Source of the DNA: Paenibacillus_AQ nitricinens | Lineage (GTDB): Bacteria > Bacillota > Bacilli > Paenibacillales > Paenibacillaceae | Direction: 5' to 3' | Assembly: GCF_052056485.1 (NCBI RefSeq) | Contig: NZ_CP183948.1 | Coordinates: forward strand, 1,736,001 to 1,800,000 | DNA length: 64,000 nucleotides | In this document: in pieces, positions 1-6,479 of the stretch | Position numbering within the stretch: the first letter of the stretch is position 1 | Layout of the letters: the number at the start of each line of letters is the position of its first letter | The notes under the pieces: generated by a model | What the model was told of the DNA's origin: nothing | Database searches by the model: none | The model's input: only the letters and a program-made list of their open reading frames with translations | Translations under genes and position numbers: made by a program

Positions 1-642
1 CTCATTAGAAGAATGGCTGACCAAGTAGAGGATCTGCGTCTGACTTGTGAAGTGCTACAGATGGAGCAAGAGGCAAACGGCCAAGTTCGGGTGGAAACAA
101 ATCAGGACATCTTTTATTTTGACAAGGTTATTTATACAGCTTCTTTAGAGCATCTAGGCGATATGGTGCACTTGTCTTCTGAAGATAGAACATTATTAGA
201 GAGCATCACCTATGAACAGTTTAGAGTATACGCCTACAGAGTAAAGGGGTTACCGGAGCTTTCTGGATATATCCCTTGTAATATGAATCCTGAACGCAAG
301 GGACATATGATGGCATGGTATTACAGGTGGGCAGATATGGGCACAACGGATTTAGTTACGGTTTACGTAGCGGAGAATGATGAAATGACAGATCTGGAGA
401 TGCGGGAAAAGGTAGAAAATAAACTTCACGAGCTGGGCGGCGAGAACATCCGTCTGTATATGATGAAGCGCTGGAGGCAATTCCCCCATGTAGATTCTAA
501 TGCGATCCGTGACGGCTTTTATGAACGGCTTGATCAGATGCAGGGCAGAGATGAAATCTATTATGCTGGAGAAATTATGAATTTTCCTACACTGGAGAAC
601 TGTATCGTATATTCGAAATATTTGGTTGACAGATTTTTTTGA
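1..642 (+). CDS. FAD-dependent amine oxidase-like protein, C-terminal part (cut by window edge)
   Basis: The frame is open from the first base, so this is the last ~213 codons of a gene that starts upstream; the ATG at 13 is probably internal. The segment has the look of the C-terminal half of a flavin-containing amine oxidase or protoporphyrinogen-oxidase-like protein: a strand-turn substrate domain (FDKVIYTASLEHLGDMV) followed near the end by YYAGEIMNFPTLENC, where this superfamily carries the G-E motif contacting FAD, and a final helix (VYSKYLVDRFF). The N-terminal dinucleotide-binding GxGxxG part would lie outside the window. The substrate cannot be told. A hairpin terminator follows 20 bases after the stop, so the gene ends its transcript. 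Family call is moderate; specific function unknown. Confidence 0.6.
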   Translation, partial: LIRRMADQVEDLRLTCEVLQMEQEANGQVRVETNQDIFYFDKVIYTASLEHLGDMVHLSSEDRTLLESITYEQFRVYAYRVKGLPELSGYIPCNMNPERKGHMMAWYYRWADMGTTDLVTVYVAENDEMTDLEMREKVENKLHELGGENIRLYMMKRWRQFPHVDSNAIRDGFYERLDQMQGRDEIYYAGEIMNFPTLENCIVYSKYLVDRFF

Positions 643-660
643 AATATAGCGTTAACAGTA

Positions 661-697
661 GCCTTGTCCACAAAGAAATTTGTCGGCAAGGTTTTTT
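661..697 (+). terminator. Rho-independent terminator after the oxidase gene
   Basis: CCTTG and ACAAA on the left pair with TTTGT and CAAGG on the right around a GAAA loop, followed by TTTTTT. Confidence 0.75.
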
Positions 698-1081
698 ATT
701 GCAGAAAGTATATATTTTGGGCCTCTCACAAAGTACCTGAGTAAGCATTAAAGCAAAACTCCACTTTGTGGGGGATATTTTACGTTCAAGTTAGGTTTAC
801 AGTCTGTAGTTCTGTAGACATAGTTTCTAATAGATTCCCTTACTTGGGGTAGGTCCTTGGATGAATTCCAGTCCTATTGATGTGTAAACTCAACTTGAAA
901 TGAGACTATGAAAACCTTGATAAATCAACGTTTTGAGCGGTTTGATCGTTCGAAGGAGGATGGGATATATTGGTCTCAAGACATCACTTACATACAAAAA
1001 ACACGAATGCTTACGAAGCTAGTTTTGCACGAAGACAATCAGTGATGCTTATGCTCATAAAACTTTTAGGAGGAATACATT
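698..1081 (+). other. Gene-free stretch upstream of the DUF5692-like gene
   Basis: No convincing gene. It holds a CACAAAGT/ACTTTGTG inverted pair (about 727-770), the larger inverted repeat listed at 787-897, and a strong Shine-Dalgarno-like AAGGAGGA at 953-960 that is not followed by a believable gene: a 20-codon reading frame starts at 960, too close to the site, and a TTG frame at 970 runs out of phase into the next gene. The true ribosome site of the next gene is AGGAGG just before 1082. Confidence 0.5.
787..897. repeat. Imperfect 15-bp inverted repeat about 110 bp across
   Basis: CAAGTTAGGTTTACA (787-801) faces TGTAAACTCAACTTG (883-897); 13 of 15 positions are complementary. The ~80 bp between encodes nothing recognisable. 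It could be a miniature mobile element remnant or a regulatory hairpin; no flanking target duplication was identified. Confidence 0.45.
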
Positions 1082-1999
1082 ATGTTTTTATTCGAATCGA
1101 TTCCCTGGTACTCTGCTCTAATGTGGTTGGTAGTACTTGCAGGATTAATGTTTTTCAACGAAATAGCTCGAAGAAGCAAGTGGTTCTCAATCATTTTGTT
1201 TGTCGTTGTCCCTATTGTGCTTACCATAGCGGTCTGGCCAAATACGGCAGGCGAAGGCTCCAGTACTGGAACATGGTTTCACTGGGTAAAAGTATATTCT
1301 GCCTTGGCAGGATGTATAGGGTTTATGGCTATCCGTTATGTTAAAGGATGGGACAAAAATAAATATATATTAATGTTCCCGGCGATTATCCTTGCAGTTA
1401 ACATTCTTGAAGCCGTTATCCGTGATTTCCAAGTGTACAGCTTGCAAGGTATGGTGGATGGCGTAATGATGGTAGGCGGTCCTTGGAACATTATGAACGG
1501 GATCGCAGGTATTCTGAACATTATTACGATTTCTGGTTGGATGGGTATTGTTATTAGTAAAGATAAGAGTAAGGATATGTTGTGGCCGGACCAGCTGTGG
1601 TTCTGGATCATTGCTTATGATATTTGGAACTTTGCCTATGTATATAACGCAGTTTCTGATCATTCCTTCTATGCAGGTGCAGCGCTTCTGATCTCTTGTA
1701 CCATTCCAGCATTCTTCTTCAAAAAGGGAGCATGGCTACAGCACCGTGCACAGACTTTGGCGATTTGGATGATGTTTACAATGTCGTTCCCGGCGTTTGT
1801 TGGCGATTCAAAGTTCTCCGTACAATCTTCTCACAGCGAAACGGCGCTTTGGGTTGTGAGTGCATTGTCTTTAGCTGCTAATATTGCAGTGTTTGGCTAT
1901 CACTTCTATAAGATTATCAAACATAAACGCAATCCGCTTAAAGTGGAAGTGTATACAGATTTAGCGGCTTATAAGACGATTGCGGAGAGTGCGAAATAA
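1082..1999 (+). CDS. Multi-pass membrane protein, DUF5692-like
   Basis: 305 residues, dominated by hydrophobic helices: roughly nine segments can be picked out, beginning at residues 10-27 (YSALMWLVVLAGLMFF) and ending near residue 275 (AANIAVFGYHFY), with a short charged C-terminal tail. Trp-rich and Asn-containing motifs in the core (GGPWNIMNGIAGI; WFWIIAYDIWNFAYVYN) are conserved-looking and unlike ordinary transporters. It resembles proteins grouped as DUF5692; this is from memory of the family and not certain. The start is fixed by AGGAGG about eight bases upstream of the ATG. It stands alone, with a perfect terminator behind it and the repeat array downstream. No function can be assigned. 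Confidence 0.65.
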   Translation: MFLFESIPWYSALMWLVVLAGLMFFNEIARRSKWFSIILFVVVPIVLTIAVWPNTAGEGSSTGTWFHWVKVYSALAGCIGFMAIRYVKGWDKNKYILMFPAIILAVNILEAVIRDFQVYSLQGMVDGVMMVGGPWNIMNGIAGILNIITISGWMGIVISKDKSKDMLWPDQLWFWIIAYDIWNFAYVYNAVSDHSFYAGAALLISCTIPAFFFKKGAWLQHRAQTLAIWMMFTMSFPAFVGDSKFSVQSSHSETALWVVSALSLAANIAVFGYHFYKIIKHKRNPLKVEVYTDLAAYKTIAESAK

Positions 2000-2027
2000 T
2001 AGAAGAATTAATAGCTTCTTTAAGAAT

Positions 2028-2050
2028 CCGCGCCTAGCGCGGGTTTTTTT
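2028..2050 (+). terminator. Rho-independent terminator
   Basis: CCGCGC-CTA-GCGCGG followed by seven T residues, 28 bases after the stop of the membrane-protein gene. Confidence 0.9.
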
Positions 2051-2240
2051 ATGGAATAGAATTTATAAAATTTCGAGATTTCGGAGAAATGTGAAACGAA
2101 TTTATGGGATGGGCCTATATTCAACTGGTGGCGATGGGGAGCCCTGTTTTTAATTAAGCACACGCCTCTTTGGGATGTATAACGGGCCGAGCGCACCTTA
2201 TATCCTTCGAAATGCATGTTTTAGTCGAGCTTACGGACAA

Positions 2241-3182
2241 ATGTATGCGAAAAACCAAATACAATGTGCCGACGGTAACGTAAGCGAGCTAAATGTATGC
2301 GAAAAACTAAATACAATGTGCCGACGGTAACGTAAACGAGGGAAATGTATGCGGAAAACCGAATACAATGTGCCGACGGTAACGTAAACGAGGGAAATGT
2401 ATGCGGAAAACCGAATACAATGTGCCGACGGTAAAGTAAACGAGCCGAATGTATGCGAAAAACCGAATACAATGTGCCGACGGTAACGAAACGAGCCGAA
2501 TGTATGCGAAAAACCAAATACAATGTGCCGACGGTAACGTAACGAGCCAAATGTATGCGAAAAACCGAATACAATGTGCCGACGGTAACGAAACGAGCCG
2601 AATGTATGCGAAAAACCAAATACAATGTGCCGACGGTAACGTAACGAGCCAAATGTATGCGAAAAACCGAATACAATGTGCCGCAAGTAACGTAAACGAG
2701 CCGAATGTATGTGAAAAACTAAATACCAAATACAATGTGCCGCTAGTAACGTAAGCGAGCCAAATGTATGCGGAAAACCGAATACAATGTGCCGCAAGTA
2801 ACGTAAACGAGCCGAATGTATGTGAAAAACCGAATACAATGTGCCGACAGTAACGTAAACGAGCCAAATGTATGCGAAAAACCAAATACAATGTGCCGAC
2901 GGTAACGTAAACGAGCCGAATGTATGTGAAAAACCGAATACAATGTGCCGACGGTAACGTAACGAGCCAAATGTATGCGAAAAACCAAATACAATGTGCC
3001 GACGGTAACGTAAACGAGCCAATTGTATGCGAAAAACCGAATCAATGTGCCGCAAGTAACGTAAACGAGCCGAATGTATGCGAAAAACTAAATACCAAAT
3101 ACAATGTGCCGACGGTAACGTAAGCGAGCCAAATGTATGCGAAAAACCGAATACAATGTGCCGACGGTAACGTAAGCGAGCC
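2241..3182. repeat. Tandem array of 18 copies of a ~52-bp unit
   Basis: Eighteen copies begin at 2241, 2293, 2345, 2397, 2449, 2500, 2551, 2602, 2653, 2705, 2764, 2816, 2868, 2920, 2971, 3023, 3074 and 3133. Periods are 51 or 52 bp, twice 59 bp where a 7-bp AAATACC insertion occurs. Each copy reads ATGTATGCGAAAAACCRAAT, then ACAATGTGCCGACGGTAACG, then a GTAAACGAGCC-type tail. Variation is concentrated at R (G or A), at GACGG versus GCAAG or GCTAG, and in the tail length. Because 51 and 52 differ modulo 3, all frames drift, so the long open frames across it (up to 366 codons antisense) are artefacts of a repeat without stops. No spacers separate the copies, so it is not a CRISPR array. Function unknown. 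Confidence 0.95.
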
Positions 3183-3666
3183 AGCGCCGTTATTCGCCCC
3201 AAGTCACCCGGGAATGGGCTTGTTATTAGGGAATAAGTGCAATACGGTCCGTCTCTCCGAGTCTTACTACGAAGTTCTTGCTTATAAGAAGCTTTCGAGT
3301 CACAAGTAAGAATATTCCTACACATTCGCATTTGCAGTTTTTAGATGTAGTGAAGAGGATATCTGAACAAAATGCTGTATTATTGCAGCGGCTTTAAGTG
3401 ATATTAAGATATAATTTAGATGAAATATCAGACAATAGGTGCGACATCGTTCGAAGCCTTTTCAATCGAAGTTCCAACCTTGAAGGAGAGAGTCTGAACG
3501 AATGATTCTATGGTCTGAAGCTACATAATTATGATGAAGTTTATGTTCTCCAAATATGTGAAGGACAGTTGCTGTTTTTTGACTCCTGATTAAAGACTTA
3601 AAAGTGTATCTATAGTAAACTGAATGTAAAGTGCCCACGGTATAATGGGTATAATTTGTTAAAAAG
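3183..3666. other. Gene-free stretch after the repeat array
   Basis: No supported gene. A short frame around 3514-3594 (residues LKLHNYDEVYVLQICEG) looks faintly coding but is closed by stops on both sides and has no ribosome site, so it may be a gene relic. One degenerate copy of the array unit lies at 3617-3642. Confidence 0.5.
3617..3642 (+). repeat. Isolated degenerate copy of the array unit core
   Basis: 21 of 26 positions match the core of the tandem unit (AAACCGAATACA then ATGTGCCGACGGTA). It lies about 435 bp beyond the end of the array. Confidence 0.6.
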
Positions 3667-3688
3667 CTCTTCGGATGAAGAGTTTTTT
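3667..3688 (+). terminator. Terminator-like hairpin upstream of the MATE gene
   Basis: CTCTTC-GGAT-GAAGAG followed by TTTTTT, 30 bases before the MATE start and with no gene closely upstream. It may be a relic terminator or an attenuator in the MATE leader. Confidence 0.65.
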
Positions 3689-3717
3689 CCATTTTACAGA
3701 AAAGAATGTGATATGTT

Positions 3718-5103
3718 ATGCAGCTTCGCGCGAGTCTTCAGAAGAAAAGATTGCTGGAGAAATATCTTTCTGGGGAGGGGATGGATTATCGGCAAATTAT
3801 AGCTTTATTTATTCCAATTCTGATTGACCAGGCCTTCATTATTGGACTTAATCTGGTAAATACCGCAATGATCAGCTCGTCCGGGATGGCGGCGGTCAGT
3901 GCAGTGAATATGGTGGATTCGCTGAATATTTTTCTGATCAATGTGTTCGTGGCGGTTGCAACCGGGGGGACAGTGGTAGTCGCGCAGTATAAAGGGAGCG
4001 GAAATGACCGGATGGTGTCCCAGGCTACGGCGGCTTCGGTCGCCTCGGTGTCGCTGATCGCTTTGGGAATTGGTCTGCTGCTGATGGGCTTACATACTCC
4101 TATATTGAACCTTTTATTCGGAACCGCCTCACCCGAAGTGCTGGACAATGCCCGCATCTACCTGATCGGCAGCAGCATCTCATATCTGGGCATCGCGGTG
4201 GTTCAGGCGGTATGCGGGGCTCTGCGAGGAGTGGGCAAGACTCGGGCTTCTTTGATGCTGTCGCTCATCATGAACCTGCTGTATGTTATCCTGAACGTGG
4301 TCTTCATTAACCTGTTGCACATGGGTGTGCTGGGGATGACGCTTGCGATTAATATCGCGCGGTATGCAGGTATGGTTTGTGCCCTGGTGTATCTGTTCAA
4401 GGTGGATACGGCCCTGCGGGTGCGTTTTCGTGACCTATTCCGAATCCCTCTGACCATGCTGCGGAGAATCATGTTTATCGGCGTGCCGTTCGCGGCGGAG
4501 CAGATGTTCTTCAACGGGGGTAAACTGCTCACCCAGGTGTTTATTGTCAGCCTAGGCACTTATGCCATTGCGACCAATGCGATTGCCGGCTCGCTGGCTC
4601 TGGTGTTTCAAATTCCAGCCAGCGCGCTGTCTCTAACTATTGTAACGGTGGTCGGCCAATGTATCGGGCGAGGGAATGTCTCAGAAGCCAGAAAGTTCAT
4701 CAAGTCCTTTCTCTGGATCGGGTCCGGCTCTTTGGCGTTGATCGCCTTGATTCTGATGCCGCTATTCCACCCGCTGGTATCGATCTTTTCCCCACCTTCC
4801 GAGATCATTGATGATCTGTTTGTGGTGCTGCTGGTGAATTCCATTGCCCAAGTTCCGCTGTGGGCCGTCAGCTTTATTTTGCCGTCCGCACTGCGGGCAG
4901 CTGGAGATTCCCGCTTCACCTCAATTACCTCGATGCTGACAATGTGGCTGTTTCGGGTGATTTTTGGATACATCCTTGGGATCCAGCTGGGCTACGGCGT
5001 CATGGGTGTCTGGCTGGCAATGAACTGCGAGTGGGCCGTTCGGGGGGGCATTTTTCTGTGGCGCTTCAAGGGCGAAAAGTGGTTTGCGCATAAGCTGATT
5101 TAG
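3718..5103 (+). CDS. MATE family multidrug/metabolite exporter
   Basis: 461 residues, the usual size for the family, with twelve predictable membrane helices arranged as two similar halves. The first half opens with MDYRQIIALFIPILIDQAF and NTAMISSSG; repeated features typical of MATE proteins include VAQYKGSGN, GALRGVGKTR and, in the second half, VVGQCIGRGN and PSALRAAGDSR. It would export cationic drugs or metabolites in exchange for sodium or protons at the cell membrane; the substrate is not predictable. The ATG at 3718 has a poor ribosome site; an alternative ATG at 3781 follows GGAGGGG but at very short spacing. Bases look visibly richer in G and C than in neighbouring genes, which hints at separate origin. 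It is monocistronic with a strong hairpin behind it. Confidence 0.9.
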   Translation: MQLRASLQKKRLLEKYLSGEGMDYRQIIALFIPILIDQAFIIGLNLVNTAMISSSGMAAVSAVNMVDSLNIFLINVFVAVATGGTVVVAQYKGSGNDRMVSQATAASVASVSLIALGIGLLLMGLHTPILNLLFGTASPEVLDNARIYLIGSSISYLGIAVVQAVCGALRGVGKTRASLMLSLIMNLLYVILNVVFINLLHMGVLGMTLAINIARYAGMVCALVYLFKVDTALRVRFRDLFRIPLTMLRRIMFIGVPFAAEQMFFNGGKLLTQVFIVSLGTYAIATNAIAGSLALVFQIPASALSLTIVTVVGQCIGRGNVSEARKFIKSFLWIGSGSLALIALILMPLFHPLVSIFSPPSEIIDDLFVVLLVNSIAQVPLWAVSFILPSALRAAGDSRFTSITSMLTMWLFRVIFGYILGIQLGYGVMGVWLAMNCEWAVRGGIFLWRFKGEKWFAHKLI

Positions 5104-5178
5104 AATTGTTGATAAGGATACGTACTGCCAACGCCTGTTGCCGGAAACGTAGCTATTAAAAACGTAAAAATAGAGCAC

Positions 5179-5218
5179 AGGGCAGCGATTCTCATATTTA
5201 CTTGAGAATCGCTGCCCT
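5179..5218. terminator. Strong palindromic terminator
   Basis: A perfect 16-bp stem (AGGGCAGCGATTCTCA with its complement, 5179-5194 and 5203-5218) with an 8-base loop and TACGTTTTGG after it. It can end the MATE transcript. Confidence 0.75.
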
Positions 5219-5306
5219 ACGTTTTGGTTATCGACTGCTTGCATTAGCTGATTATGATTAGGACTGGGTCAGTCACCACTCTAGAAAATTCTCCGACTCC
5301 ATCTAT

Positions 5307-5912
5307 TCAGCTTGGCACTGCCCCCTCTGATTTCTGCGCTCGGAATTCCTTCCTTTTGAAACAAATTAAAAGACAAGTCAGTAACAACACACAGATTAAC
5401 GTTGCTGTATGAGTCCAAAACATAATCTGAACATTCATTAAGGCATGGACGCCTATCACGAAAAATAGATTCTTGGTTAGGACATAGAGTAATGAGAATA
5501 TGACCCCTAGAATTAATAGTGCGATAAAATCATAAACAAAATCCTTTCTGACTAATCCTGAATAGATCCGATTTGGGATATGTATAGCGACATAGATAGA
5601 TTGTGAGATAAGCATTGCTTATCCAATTCGTGAAGTATTGTTATCGCCTTTTTTTAATAAGAGATAGCATTTCCGAAAATCTGACCCAGGAATTCACCAA
5701 AGACGACGTTCGAATTCGTAAAGATATCATTATTGAATGTTAAACTTGAGTGAGTCAGTAATGTCATACCTAAATCAACAATGTTTATAGCGAGCCAAAA
5801 TAATAAACTACCGAAAAGTGCTGCTAATAAAAATGAGACTGACCATAAAGCGTATTGATGTAGGCTTAACTTTATCCATCGATAGGTCCTCAGTTACTTT
5901 ATTGCGCAGCAT
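5307..5912 (-). pseudogene. Broken CPBP intramembrane protease gene
   Basis: On the minus strand a good ribosome site (AAGGAGG, 5922-5928) precedes an ATG at 5912. The start frame stops after ~34 codons. Another frame continues with membrane-protein-like sequence (LHQYALWSVSFLLAALFG, then VVFGEFLGQIFGNAIS) until a stop near 5660. A third piece (5307-5615) reads HIPNRIYSGL, then LLYVLTKNLFFVIGVHALMN, matching the C-terminal part of the CPBP (CAAX-processing-like) family with its H-xxx-N motif. Between the pieces the EExxxR segment expected directly after GNAIS is absent. So at least one frameshift and one deletion removed the catalytic glutamates, and the gene cannot make a working protease. 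Known members process prenylated peptides or protect against bacteriocins. Confidence 0.75.
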
Positions 5913-6078
5913 GATTTGTAATCCTCCTTAGGTTTTACCCGAGAATTGAGTATTATAGAGCACTATTTATAATACATAATTTCCCAAGTAATATCTGAGA
6001 TTTACTATGTTCTTTAAGTGCTTGAGTTCACCATTACAAAAATCATATATTCTCACGTATCCTTAACTCCTCCCCAGA

Positions 6079-6107
6079 TTGACAGATGAAGGGGCACTGG
6101 CTATACT
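6079..6107 (+). promoter_or_regulatory. Sigma-A type promoter for the alaS leader
   Basis: TTGACA (6079-6084), 17-bp spacer, TATACT (6102-6107). The 5913-6078 stretch before it holds nothing recognisable. Confidence 0.85.
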
Positions 6108-6113
6108 TGAAAT

Positions 6114-6403
6114 GTTAAAATGCAAATCGGATAAAACGTTGATGAAAATGAAGTACACCGGAGGATGGCTTGATCAGAGAACAGGTTCCTTTACGAAAGC
6201 GTTTCGTAATGGCTGGGAGAACCTTGAAGACAGGCCGGTGGAAAGCTAATTTCGGAGTGTGAGATCACAAGCTCACCGGGGGCACCCGTTATCAGCCGCG
6301 ACAAGGCGATCGCCCTTTAACTTTCCCGTAAATTGGGTCAAGGCGATAACCAGGGTGGTACCGCGATATTAATCGTCCCTGAATTATTCAGGGGCGTTTT
6401 TTT
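6114..6403 (+). promoter_or_regulatory. T-box riboswitch controlling alaS
   Basis: The leader carries the T-box signature AGGGTGGTACCGCG (6352-6365), which pairs with the uncharged tRNA acceptor end, followed by a terminator hairpin (CGTCCCTGAA/TTCAGGGGCG, 6374-6396) and seven T. Stem I elements can be traced: GATGAAAATGAAGTA, CAGAGAA, a loop stem ACGAAAGCGTTTCGT and GGCTGGGAGAACC. GCT at 6245-6247 in GGAAAGCTAATTTC is the best candidate for the alanine specifier codon. Known mechanism: uncharged tRNA(Ala) stabilises the antiterminator and lets transcription into alaS. The start of the transcript is inferred from the promoter. Confidence 0.92.
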
Positions 6404-6479
6404 GTTTTTATTTTTTTAGGAAATTTGTATAATCTGGCGCATGCGCCGAATTAAAAAGATGAGACGGGAGCTGTAAACA

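Noticed and set aside
970..1344. TTG-started frame after AAGGAGGA, possible small gene
   Set aside because: It runs out of phase into the clearly coding membrane-protein gene and its sequence has no recognisable features; a short leader peptide cannot be excluded.
2241..3182. CRISPR array
   Set aside because: Copies are directly joined with no unique spacers, and no cas gene is near.
2221..3331. Long antisense and sense open frames (up to 366 codons) across the 52-bp array
   Set aside because: They arise because the repeat unit has few stop codons in several frames; copies of 51, 52 and 59 bp shift the frame constantly, and no ribosome site is present.
3462..3692. Minus-strand frame of 76 codons
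   Set aside because: It includes the antisense of the degenerate repeat copy and a terminator hairpin; no ribosome site.
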